This document shows, in pieces, positions 37,749 through 49,299 of a stretch of DNA of 64,000 nucleotides. The stretch lies in NCBI GenBank assembly GCA_030549775.1, contig CM060175.1, forward strand, positions 6,510,564-6,574,563, in the 5' to 3' direction. This stretch comes from Tamarix chinensis (taxonomy: Eukaryota; Streptophyta; Magnoliopsida; Caryophyllales; Tamaricaceae). The notes beneath the pieces are model-generated. The model was not told the DNA's origin and did not search any database. It was given only the letters and a program-made list of their open reading frames with translations. Position 1 is the stretch's first letter; each line of letters opens with the position of its first letter. The position numbers and the translations under genes were made by a program.

Positions 37749-39700
37749 CACACTCTCTCTTATCTTTTTCTTATAAGCTCTTGTATTTGTTTTTTTTTTA
37801 ATTTCTTAAATTATTCCAAATTACATCTATAGGCATGTCTCTTAGGTAAGGACACACTAGGCATTAAATATATAGAATTTTCTATCCCTCTTTTAGGTGG
37901 TAATCTAGGTAGTAAATCATTTAGAAAAATATTATTAAATTCATCAAGAAGCTCATGTAATTAAGGATTATCACAATATTTCTCTCCTTGTATGATTTTT
38001 TTTATAATCAAAGCATAACAACTACCTTCTTCTTTAATTCACTTTATCATAACCTTTTCATGTGATACTATATTCTTTTTCAGCTTGATTATGCTAATAG
38101 TATCACACTTAAAAGGATTTAGTTTATGCTTTTCCTTATCTTTCACAACAAGATATTTATTATTAATACCATTATGGTTTGCACATCTATCATGTTTCCA
38201 TGATATACCTAATAATATTCTACATATAGCCATGGGAAAAATATCACATCACACCTCATCATGATAGCTACCAATTTGAAATAAGATTTGGGTTCATTTG
38301 GTTACCTTAACTCCATTACCTTTGTTGAGCCATTGAATATAATAAGACTTTAGATGTGGAGTTGTATTCAATCTCGCATCATTCATCATCTTCTCATTAG
38401 CTAAGTTTGTGTACGAACCACTATCAATGATAACTCGATCAACCGTATCCCCCACTATTCATTTAGTCCTAAATATCTTCTCTTGTTTGTAGGGTTGCTC
38501 ATTAGCTTGTAAATGAATAACTCTTTGTAGTGCATAAAATTTATTTCCCTCAACCCTTGGATTCACTTGAAATTACTTCACTTGTCTCATACTCAGGGTC
38601 TTAATCACAATTCTCCATAACTCCAAACTCTTGTATGGATAACACTCTTTGGTTTGGACATTCTCTAGCAAAGTGTCTATCTCCTAGCCATTTGAAACAT
38701 TAATTTGTATATATGTTATTAACCTTGGCTTTAACTTTCTCCTCTTGTGTTAGACCTAGATATTTTATTAACATTTGTAACACTTGAATTACTTGGTCCA
38801 TATTTTATAGATTATGCAGTCATGTAGTACTTTGTTGAAAAAGTAATTTTATTTGTATTAGGCTTCATTGACTTGAATTGCTTTTCAAATCTCAAAGACA
38901 ACTTAATCATATCATCAAAAGAGTCATACATGTAAGTTTCAACTTTATCCCTAATCATCATATTAATGCCTTCTAGAAATCTTCTACATTTTTATTCCTT
39001 TTTCTTATGAATGTCACATATAAGTGCTAATTTCTCGAACTTTCTAGTATACTATTCAACACTTAAAAGTCTTTATCTAAGAGTATTTAGTTTTATATAA
39101 TTGTCTTGATCATGCTTCTTAGGTACAAATTTATTCCTTAATTTTCTCTTAAGCTTATCCCAAGATTTAATTTTTTTACTTTCCTTCTCTTTCTCATTTT
39201 CTCTTCAAGTTATTATACCATATTCTAGAATATTTATTAAACTTAAGAGTAGCTAGTTTATATTTTTGCTCATGGTGAGTCTCCTTGAATTCAAGTATAT
39301 GCTCTACTTCATGTAACCACTCAATAAATAACCAAACATCAAGTTTACAATCAAAATTAGGGAGATCAAGCTTTATACCTTTATCTTCTCTATTATTGCA
39401 CCTTAGTAGATGGACATAAAAGGCTTGATGGCTTCCACTACCTTGTGACTCCTCTTCATACTCCACAAGTGAGTTAAAACATCCTCCCTTTGACTTATTT
39501 TCTCACCTTTCCATGATCTCCATTTGGTCCTTGTTAAATTCTCATTGTTCTTACATTTTTTGGACTCACTCTTGATCCATAAGCCTAGTCTCCATGCATT
39601 ACAATTGTATTTGCATTGTTAAGAGTTGTTTAAGTTCAAAATTGGTACCATGTAGATTAATTGAGAGCTTTTGGATGGCCTTGAAAAGGGCTTTAAATTT
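37749..39700 (-). pseudogene. Ty3/gypsy gag, zinc knuckle, protease and protease-RT linker
   Basis: On the minus strand, from right to left: a gag section (an open 90-codon run at 39194-39466 with LDLPNFDCKLDVWLFIEWLH and continuing LKRKLRNKFVPKKHDQDNY), a decayed CCHC-like zinc knuckle near 38650-38720, a protease with IIDSGSYTNL near 38400-38440, and the linker CDTISIIKL...LLGISWKHDRCANHNG near 38100-38220. Frames change several times. It is the upstream part of the same element whose RT and integrase lie to the left. Confidence 0.8.
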
Positions 39701-40607
39701 TTTGTCATCATCCATCTTATGTTTGATCAACCATACACCACAAACTCAAATGACAACTAACACACTATGTTTAAGCAAAACCTATTCAAACCACTACCAT
39801 ATCTACAAGGTTTATGTTTTTGGTTTTTTCTTGAACTCAAATAAGTTTAATAGGGTGTATACGAGCAATAATATCAAAAAAAAGGTTTATAGAAAACAAT
39901 ATATGATTATTCATATTTTCTTGAAATAGAAACTTGAAACAATAAGATCACCTTACTCGGCTATAATGATACAATAACCATGAACAACTTTCAACATAGA
40001 TGATGTAATTTGTGAAACCAAATGTCACTACACTCGACCATATGAAACTTAAATGTCTTAGTTTTGAAAACAAGCCACAAAGTCTTGAGAAAAAAATCTT
40101 TCTTTAATGAGAGAAAGTTGATGAAAAATCCATACACAAGATGATCATAAAATAATAATGATCAATCCCTAATACTTATGCACTATATATCCAATTAGAA
40201 TCATAAAATTATGTTATGATATGAACGTAAATAATCACATAAATATGAAACTAAACTTACACATGAAAATGCTTTAACAAACAAACCAAACATGGATAAA
40301 AGGGACAAAATCACCTACAACTATATCCAACCATTTAACACCATGAAAAAAAATGCATTCCATGTAGTATTCCTGCTCAACAAATGTGCAAACTAACTAG
40401 AACTAAAATGTCTATTATTATTTGACTAACATACTCAACATAGCCTTTAATTCTATATCATATGATGCATAAATAAATTTGACATATGTAATCAAGAAAA
40501 TTGAAACAAAACTTGGATGTGGTTGATGGTTGAAAGCGAGAATGACTTCAAATTTAAGGAAGAAAATGGCCTCAAAGGTTAGTGTTTTAAATGTGACAAG
40601 CCAAATT
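39701..40607 (-). other. Untranslated leader of the gypsy element
   Basis: Non-coding sequence between the gag remnant and the minus-strand primer-binding site at 40608-40620. Short ORFs here have no recognisable content. Confidence 0.45.
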
Positions 40608-40620
40608 GGGTTTGATACCA
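40608..40620 (-). promoter_or_regulatory. Primer-binding site of the minus-strand gypsy element
   Basis: On the minus strand TGGTATCAAACCC is close to the initiator Met-tRNA 3' end complement (TGGTATCAGAGCC). The preceding bases end in CA, as expected for the end of a 5' LTR that would extend to the right from 40621. The right end of that LTR was not resolved; a different short LTR sits at 40781. Confidence 0.6.
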
Positions 40621-40780
40621 TGGCTTAGATAGAGAAAGTATATCTCAAAGTAAGTTGATACTCTAATGCTTCATGAAAGACATGTCCTCCACTAATGCAA
40701 TGAAAAAGATCAATTTTCTCGATGGATCATTGTCATCCCAGTGAGGGAAGGTTATCTGTTACTTTGTTTGAAGGAAGGTT

Positions 40781-40965
40781 TGTTAGGTGTTAAAAAAATA
40801 TCTTGTTATGATAAATAAGAGAAAATTAGTTCAACATATAAGTCTAGTGGACTACTCCTCCTATTACCAATTGGTTTTAGGATGGAACCTTACTTGGACT
40901 TATATATATAGTTTTAGGTTCTTTCTAATAAAGCTTGGCCTAGGCTCAATTTTATTCCCAACAAG
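40781..40965 (+). mobile_element. Short LTR (185 bp) followed by a primer-binding-site-like sequence
   Basis: The LTR begins TGTTAGG and ends TTCCCAACA, with TG...CA ends and a short inverted terminus. It is followed directly by AGTGGCATCAGATG, close to the Met-tRNA primer site TGGTATCAGAG. A truncated relative lies at 28188-28340. It is the size of a TRIM or short copia LTR. A matching 3' LTR was not found. Confidence 0.6.
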
Positions 40966-42717
40966 TGGCATCAGATGAAAGGAAATATAAAAGAAATCTC
41001 CTTAGCTAGGTGGACAATAAATTTCTTGGCCAACAACATAATGATAAGGAATGTAAGAGTAAACTTTAAGTACTGATAAACAAAGCTTTATGAGAGAAAG
41101 ATATAGGAGACCTTTTATTGAGTATGAAAAATGGGAGCAAATTATATATATGCATGTTATCACTCTATATTACAAATGGTAAAAGAGGGCATTTTATATC
41201 CTCCTTCATCCTCGACTAGAATATTCAATCATCATTGATTGTCTAAATTATATAAACATATAAGTTACAACTTAATGATTAACCCTATGATTTCACCATT
41301 TTCAACTTATAGGTTGTTATACTATTGAGTTTTAAATCTCTTATACTAGGGGATTTTCTAAATGCTCCTTCACAGCTAGGATCTGATCACTAATGGCCAT
41401 CAGATATGCACTTGGTGATTTCCCTTTGGCATTTGCATTTTTCCCATGCCCTTTTAATGATGACCTTGTTTGATGCTTCTACCAGTTGTATTTAGGTACA
41501 CAACCCTTTGGCTAACAACCTTTTTTTATTGCCCTTGGCTAATAGCCTTAATTACTACACTTGGTCAATGAACCTCATCTACTATCTGTAGTTGTTTCCC
41601 TTTAGTTGACTACTTTTGGTTAATGGCCTTACTCTCTGTGGCTGATGACCCCTAGTTGTTTCCATTAGCTAATGCCCTTAGCCAAAAACCTTGGCTAACT
41701 ACCTTTGGCCAATGGCTTGAGATTTTTCCTCTATTGAGAAATCTTGAACACTATTATATGATAACAACAATAACAACAACAATAAATTGACTCAAAAAGT
41801 GATGTTAATCTAATTTTAAGAATTGTTATTATTTTTGGAAATATAAAAAACTAAAAAGTTGCCTAATTTTACTCTAATTTAAGTGGTACAATAATTTATT
41901 TTAACTTCAAAGAAGATAAAGAAAATGAGTATTCAAAAAGCATAATCATACTAATTATGTTATTGAATTAACCTATCCATAACTTCTACTAAACCTTCAA
42001 CCAATTATCCTTTCTCTCATTGTCCCTCTTAAGATAACCAATAGCCTAAAATGATCTTATTATCATATTGGATTCCAAGAATATCAATAAAGAATAACCT
42101 AACACTTCAAACGTACCACCATGCTTATATGATTATTTCTAAAAAATATTATTTCATTTTTGTTTCTTTTTACTTGAAAATAATTAAAATGTAGGGAGTG
42201 TATATATAATTTAGCCATTAGAAATCAATTAATTTTTTCATCTAAGCTATGATAATAAAAACAAACATGGATACATAACATGGTTTGCATAAGGTAAACA
42301 TTAGGGAAATGTTGTGGAATATTTCAGTGTGGAATGGAGGTAAAAGAAAAGCTAAAAGAATAAAATCATTTACATGTACCACAACTATTCAATGCCTTTG
42401 ATGTGATAATTAAGGCTTGCCAAAGCATAGAGATGCTCTTCTAGATAATATTTGTTCCTCCCCTATTCCTCCTATCATTGTAGCCTCTATTTGGATTACA
42501 CCCAAGTTCACGAAGACAAAGGAATCACCACCTGAAAGATAAAATGTAATTGCACTCATGTGAAAACATATAATAAATAATTACTAAATACTAAAATTAC
42601 TCAATCATGCGACAATTCCATTAATTTTTTTATATACACATCGTGTTTTACTACTTCTCAATGCTATAAGAGCGTACACGTGCTAGAAACTACCATGTCA
42701 ATTGGGAGAAAATCATA
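40966..42717. other. Repeat-derived intergenic DNA with degenerate GGCTAATRRCC repeats
   Basis: About 41500-41715 holds eight or nine degenerate short units such as TTGGCTAACAACC, TTGGCTAATAGCC, TTGGTTAATGGCC and TTGGCTAACTACC at irregular spacing. The rest of the interval has no ORF or element end that I recognise. Confidence 0.5.
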
Positions 42718-44259
42718 GGTGAACTAGCCTTACCTGCTGGAAAATATGAGGTGGTGAACCCAATCAATTAAACTTCTACACCTATACAATTTTAACATAG
42801 CTCATTATTTAGTTATACTAATCATATTTTTTTTCAAAATTAAATGATTTATTAATACTCTACACTCAGTGATGATTCAAAATCCTATTTGTTACCATTT
42901 TACCATTGACACAGATCAACAAAGTTCCTCACTCCATCACCAACTTCACAACGACTCCAAGTTTGCTCCACCATTGGCATCAATTGGCTCTAGCAAGGGC
43001 TGCTTCCAATTTAGAATTTTCCTATTTTGTCATCTTCAACTAAGTATTTATTATAGATACAAATTTATTTTATATTAATTTTGGCACTTATATTATTCTT
43101 TAATTACAATCGCAATTTTTGTTAAAAGTTGAAATCTAATTGCCTTCATATATATTGTATTCAATAATGGAAATCATTTTGAGTTAAATGGGAGTGTATC
43201 GAGGAGTATTACAGCAGGAGGCCATGGAAAAGGGAGAAAGAGTCTAACGGACTATGTGAAGAGGTTTTGTATGTATTTGTTTGTTGAGGTGGGAACTAGT
43301 GCAATAGATGGCTCGGGTGAGTTTGATTTAATGAGTTAATAAGGTGGTGGGAGTAATTTTTGGTAGGGTAATGAGGAATCTCAATTTTTTACTTTAAATA
43401 AATTATAGCTTATTATTCTATTTGTATGATACGTCATTTTATCTTCCACGGCTATGTATACATTAGATTTTTTTTAACTATTACCTATGGATTAATATTA
43501 CTTAATTATTACTTTTTCATCTTGGTTACAAGATTGAGTAAGACATGGAAAATACTATACTAGTTAAATGAAATGGAAGTTCAAGTATTGATTGACTTGG
43601 TAAAGTTGTATCTAATATCAAAGAAGCATATAAATGATATAATGAATATGCTTATGAAGTTGGCTTTTCCATACATATAAGAAAACAATGATGCTTTGGT
43701 AATACAAAAGATATCATTCAAAAAGAATTCAATTGCTTGTATCAAGGCTACAAACATGATATAAATACTATTGAAGAAGTTAGTTAGACGAGGCAACATG
43801 TTCACACAGGATGTAAAACTATGATAAAATTTGGTTTCAAGAATGGTAATTAGAATTTTATTCATGATATGCAAAAAACCATAACCATTATCTTGCCAAT
43901 ACCAAAGAACAAAATCTCCTAAAATCTCATCATGACATCAACTCTAATAAGGTAGGTGTTATTGACAAATTCAAGAAAGCTTGCGTTAGAACTATTGATA
44001 CATATAACTTTATATCTAAAGATGCTAGAGGGTATGATAATCTTGGATTTATGAAGAAAGATTGTAATAGTTATGTTAATCGACAAAGGATGGCCACAAA
44101 TGAAGTAGGAGCTACCCAAAGCTTGGTCAATATTTTCAAGGATAAGAAAAAGGAAGACCCTTTATTCTTTTATACATAACAAGTAGATTAAGAAATGCAT
44201 TTGACTAATTTTTACTAGAGAGTAGGGACATCAAGAATTAATTATGAAACTTTTGACGA

Positions 44260-44319
44260 TGTAATAATACTTGATACCACATATTGCACTGTAATAATAC
44301 TTGATACCACATATTGCAC
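44260..44319 (+). repeat. 30-bp tandem duplication in the transposase remnant
   Basis: Two identical adjacent copies of a 30-base block starting TGTAATAATACTTGATACC and ending ATATTGCAC lie at 44260-44289 and 44290-44319. The length is a multiple of three, so it would have kept the frame of the codons for DTTYC. Confidence 0.95.
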
Positions 44320-44391
44320 CAACAAATGTAATCTGATATGTTTACCATTTGTTAGGGTTAACAATCACTGGCAAAATATTATGTTTGGATG

Positions 44392-44898
44392 TAGGGATGT
44401 AAACGGGGCGGGTATTACCGGAAACCCGACGGATTTTATCCAGCGGATACTTAAACGGATATGGATAAACGGATATGGATACGGATATGGAGGATAGAAA
44501 AAAATACCCGTCGGGTTCGGGTACGGATACGGGTATGCGATATCCATATCCGTACCCGTAACCATACCCGTATCCATATCCGTACCCGTTTACCCGATAT
44601 ATAATTACCCTTTTACCCTTAATTTTAAAATAAATATAGTATAAATTAAGGTTAAAATTGTCATTTGGCTTAACTATAAATGGGTTTATCCGTCGGGTAA
44701 TGGATTTATCCGTTGGACAATATTCATTAACGGGTAAACGGATAATCCGTCGGGTAATGGATATCCAACGGATACGGATACGGATATGTCAACGGATATC
44801 CGTTCGGGTACGGGTACGGATTCGGGTACGAATTTTCTTATCGGGTACGGATATGGGTATGGTATACCCGACCTGAACCCGCCCCGTTTACATCCCTA
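44392..44898. mobile_element. hAT-type MITE (507 bp) nested in the MULE transposase
   Basis: The element starts TAGGGATGTAAACGGGGCGGG and ends with the exact inverse CCCGCCCCGTTTACATCCCTA, a perfect 21-bp terminal inverted repeat. The 8-bp duplication TTTGGATG is present at both sides (44384-44391 and 44899-44906). It is packed with CGGATACGGATA and CGGGTACGGGTA words, the subterminal style of Ac-like hAT elements. No transposase is encoded. It splits the conserved FGC...LLDEN section of the host transposase. Confidence 0.97.
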
Positions 44899-47071
44899 TT
44901 TGGATGTGCTTTTTTTTTTGTTAGATGAAAATGTAGAGTCATTTGTTTGGTTTTTTAGACCTTTTCTTGATATAATGGACAATCAAGATCCAAAGACTAT
45001 AATCACTAATCAAGATCAAGCTATGAGAAAAGTGATTGCACAGGTATTTCCCATACCCACCATAAGTTATGCTTATGGCACATTTCTAAAAATTATCATG
45101 AGCCTAGATTTATGTTACTGTCTAGGAATTCTTTTTATGGTTGCGAATCAAAAATTGAGCATGAGAATAATTGGAATGAGATGATTACTAAATTTAGATG
45201 CCGTGATCTACCTTGGTTGACGAATTTTTTCAAGATTCATCCTAAGCGATGTATAGGGATATACAAAGATACCTTTTTAGGTGATATTAAATCATCTCAA
45301 AGGAGTGAGAGCACAAATAATGTTTTAAATGGTATGGCAAATTCAAGCACCACTCTTACTCACTTTATGCAGGGTTATAATAAGTTGGTGAAGAGATGTA
45401 GGAACTCAAAAAATGAAGAGACATATTATTTTAGGAAAGGTACTCCTACATGCATTGTTAAAAATAGTGGCTTTGTTGAAGCATGCATAAAAAGTTATAC
45501 TATAAGTATGTATAAATTGTTTGAGAAATAAATCCTTGGTGTTTGGGGTAAAACTTGTAGAGAGACCTCACGGGATGGATCCACTTGTACTTATGAAGTC
45601 CAAGCAGAAAATAATGAAGTGAATATTGAATAATAAAATGAGTCGAGCAAGATCAAGAGAATAAACTTCCATTACATGAATTTAAGGTTCATAAGGTGTT
45701 ATTTAATATGTATTCATTGAATATATCATTCAGCTTCATGAAATTTGAATCATTAGGACTTTTTTTACTCACACTTTGAAGATATTTACTATTAATAATA
45801 TTACGAAGATACCTTGTCAATATATTTTATCTTGATGGACCACTGAGGCAAAAGATAAAGGATTAGACTTAAGTTTAAGGATGTCCTTCGAAGAAACTAC
45901 ACTAGGTAAGTCAAATATTGATGAAACATATGTGGTATTTTGTAATCAAATGTTGCAATATGTTTATAATATTGTGCTGAAAAGTAAAGGTAATTAATAA
46001 GCTTGAATGATGTATGATAATACTGTTATTAAACTTAATTCTAATGTTGATAGAGTATTATCAAAGGTAGATTTAGATAAAGACGTTGTCATATAGAAGG
46101 AAATAGTTGTCAATGATAACAATGAAGATGGGCCAAGAAGAGAACCACTTACAAAAAGGTGAAAGGGTACAACAAATGCTCGTTTAAAAAGAAAGTTTGA
46201 GAAATGAAAGTTAAAAACATCAAAACAAGAAGTCAAGAACAGTAAGTTTTTTTAATGCCATTTTAATAATTTATCATTGAAGTGTAAATGATGAACTAAT
46301 GGTTGTAATCAAACTAATATTTTCTATTAGGGAAACCTTTTAAGAAAGTTATCAAATTTCATTGCAATCAGAAGTTCTAAGAAAAATGCCAACGAGCTCC
46401 ATAATTGCATTAGAGGTACAAATCTCTTTTAAAAAAATATATATATCTAGACAAACACAATATGGACTATAGTTTCCTTTGATGACTGCTATAACACATG
46501 GTACATATGTTTCAACATATCAACATTTTGTTCTTACAATTATTAGATCTTCTTTGAGATTGCAAGATCAAAATGTAGCATCAAACACTTCAACAATTGT
46601 ACCAAACTACCAATAGTATGTGTCTCAAAGAACAAAAAAATTATATATATTTTTTATATCATTTTCATCTAATACTTTCATAGTGCATATTATAGTTACT
46701 AAATTGGATAAAATTGTATACCCACTTGGAGGTTGACTCTAGCATTTATTGTTGTTGTTCTCAGCAAATTTCACATGTTTGAGATTTTGGAAGCTTACAT
46801 GTCCTATTTACAAGTATGTTACAAGGAATGGATTATGCTTCATATTGTTCGACTTAGGTAATCTATTAAGGCCTACTCAAATTTTTTTGTTAGAAGTAAT
46901 ATATAATAATTCTTAACTAAAGCTATATATATATTTAAATTTTTTTAGGACTCCCACTATTTTGAGTTAAATGGATTTGATTCAAATATGCGATGACAAA
47001 GTACGAGTTATTCAGAGGTAAAATAAAATGAATGTAGTTTTTTTTTAATGTCATTTTAAAAATTACTAACT

Positions 47072-47092
47072 TATATATATATATATATATAG
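47072..47092. repeat. (TA)n tract
   Basis: An uninterrupted run of about ten TA units inside the MULE, downstream of the transposase remnant. Confidence 0.8.
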
Positions 47093-47723
47093 TATTCGAA
47101 TTGTGACAACTTAATATTCAAAGTTTGACAAAAATAAGATTGTGCTTGTACTAATGAGGATGAGTATGGGACAACACCATTTGACGTATGAACCGTGTAG
47201 CCGGTGGTTGAATCATATTTCTTGCGGATATTATATTTTGGAATAATAATTGCAAGGGTAACCGCGTAGCTTTATATGAATCTAGCATAGTCGCTTGATG
47301 AGGCTTTCGGTCTATTTAGACAGGTTGATTTTTGTGTCTTCATCTTTGGTTTGTTATTGGGGATAATTTGTCAATATCTTTCTTGTTAGCAACATCGACA
47401 ATGTTTTACAACAGCTGGGCACCTCTTTCTTTGCTGCATTTTTTTTACTACTGTCATTTTGTTGCTAGGCGGCTATTATTGATTAATCACAACAAGCAGA
47501 TGAAAAGTGGAAGGCTCTTTTGAATTGTCGCTGAGTTTGTGGCAGTAGTAGAGTAGTAACGAAGAGGCTTTTCAATCGTCACTGAGTGTAGAGTATTAAG
47601 AAATTAATTAATTCTAAATAAATATTATTAGTATACCTAATTAATGGGCTGTGTTAAAATTGTACAGGTTTAATTGGTTGGGCTCACCACCTCATATTTT
47701 CCAGTCGGTGAGGCTGGTTCACC

Positions 47724-49140
47724 CAATATTTAGGTAGACGAAGAATGAGAAATGCTTAATAAAAAATGGAGAATCATAAATGTCATTTTAATTGATAGTG
47801 ATCTTAACAAATAAAATGATATGAGAGGAGTTTTCTCCTTCTTAATGAATGAATAGTCGGCAGGAGTTGCACGCTTATAGTACTCGTGAGTAGTTACCTA
47901 TTTTCAGGATAGTAAATTTCATTTGTTGAAGATTTGTGAAGTGATTTTGATAAAAAATAATTAATTCAAGTAAATTAGAATCTCTAAACTTATGAAAAGT
48001 AATTGAATAGGAAAAGGATGGCTTATTTGATGGGTAAAGGGAGTAAAATACATATCCTCTTACATTATTTGGCATGATTGTATATATAATAAGATCTCAT
48101 GGAAGCACCACCAATTTCTTTGTGTGACGGGATGATGGGTTTGTTATCCCAACTATCATCATTACTATTTTCATTGTATGTATGTTGCTATGTGACATCA
48201 CCCCCAAACTTATTTTGTTACTATGCACCATGATTCGGCATCTCACCTTATAGGCTAGGTTTTAATTAAGCCTCATACCATGCACTTTTACCAGAACCTA
48301 GGATTGCTATAAGGTCTTAAGGAGATAGCTTATGTGTATGTGCCCAAAGAGTTGTGCTAACGTATCAAATCAAGATTTTATGTACACTACAACAAATAGA
48401 TGCAATGAAAAAAATATATGTTATTATTAAAATATATATATGTTAATATTCGGTTATAAATTAAAACAGAGATGTGCAGTAAGGAATGTGAAAATATATT
48501 TTCAAATATAGACAAACATATAGAATATATGACACATGGAAGATAGGTGTCAGCATTGATAATCCAAACTAATGACATATGGCAAGAGGCGACTAAAAAG
48601 TTTAATGACATGGATTGGGCGAACCTAGTTTTAGATACGTTCCTTATATATTTAACACAATTATAATTTATTTATAAAAATATATACATTTTTTACTATG
48701 TATTCATATAATATACTTAAAATTAAATACACCCATTTTACCTAATAATTTCTACTTGAATACCTTTTGTCGAGCAAAATTGCTTCTAGCTTTCACAAAT
48801 ACATTTATACACAAAAAGATAGAAAATATCTATTTATTTGTCTATCAATACACTAAAAAAGTATGTATCTAAAAGGGCCTCATATAAAAAATATAGATCC
48901 ATTTTTATGAATCGACCAAATAGAAGTCTCATAAAAGTATAAAATTTAGATAGAAAATAGAGATTTAATAGAAACTACCTCTGTGGTACGTTGAATTTTA
49001 AGTTGGAGAACACAAAAGACTATGATTTTGGGCCGAAAATGTATTTTTTATTTCGAACAAGTAGACAAAGGAGTAAGGGGTTAAAAAAAAAAGAAAGGAA
49101 AAAAAAACACCGCGAGAGAGAAGCTTAATTCAATGCGCGT
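47724..49140. other. Intergenic DNA between the MULE and DMC1
   Basis: AT-rich, with no recognised gene or element. It would contain the distal DMC1 promoter. Purine-rich text at 49080-49120 precedes the core promoter. Confidence 0.4.
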
Positions 49141-49150
49141 CTCTCTAGTC

Positions 49151-49169
49151 TTTCCCGCCCTTTATAAAT
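49151..49169 (+). promoter_or_regulatory. E2F-like site and TATA box of DMC1
   Basis: TTTCCCGCC (49151-49159), a match to the plant E2F consensus TTTCCCGC, is directly followed by TTATAAAT (49162-49169), a good TATA box about 130 bases before the ATG. An inverted partial E2F core, GCGGG, follows at about 49174. An E2F site would couple expression to S phase or premeiotic replication; that role is inferred. Confidence 0.6.
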
Positions 49170-49299
49170 CCAAGCGGGCAGGCTCATCCGCAGAGCCATC
49201 ACAGGATCAACGATTCAAAATTTGCTCACACATTCTCTCTCTCCAGTTCAAATTTTGACTACATCCCGTCTTACGGAGCATTTTTCTCCGGTGGCCAGA

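Larger units (their letters stand above)
43612..45990 (+). pseudogene. FAR1/FHY3-like MULE transposase, broken
   Basis: FAR1-type transposases have an N-terminal FAR1 zinc-binding domain, a MULE DDE transposase core and a SWIM finger. Here frames and stops must be crossed. At 43612-43900 NEYAYEVGFSIHIRK and GYKHD...HTGCKTMI match the FAR1 domain. At about 44240-44391 VIVFDTTYC-like text and LPFVGVNNHWQNIMFGC match the transposase core. This is interrupted by the hAT insertion and resumes as LLDENVESFVWFFRPFLD and a section with ITNQDQAMRKVIAQVFP (44919-45050). The 45112-45531 frame continues with WLTNFFKIHP and SQRSESTNNVLNG. SWIM-like text and PCQYIL.RWT.EAKDKGLDLS follow at about 45800-45880. 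A 30-base duplication lies at 44260-44319. Confidence 0.85.
42718..47723 (+). mobile_element. MULE (Mutator-like) DNA transposon, about 5.0 kb
   Basis: The left end starts GGTGAACTAGCC and the right end is its inverted counterpart GGCTGGTTCACC. The imperfect terminal inverted repeats run about 110 bases (42718-42830 and 47610-47723), sharing GGAAAATATGAGGTGGTGA and ACAATTTTAACA and differing by a 6-base gap. Between them is a decayed FAR1/MULE-type transposase on the plus strand, with a 507-bp hAT element inserted in it. A 9-bp target duplication was looked for and not convincingly found, so it may have decayed. Confidence 0.85.

Noticed and set aside
45112..45531. A functional FAR1-related gene
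   Set aside because: The open segment is only part of the transposase core. The upstream and downstream parts need several frame changes and stops, and a MITE interrupts the core.
42709..47732. A 9-bp target duplication for the MULE
   Set aside because: The flanking words AAAATCATA and CAATATTTA match at only four of nine positions, so I do not claim a duplication.
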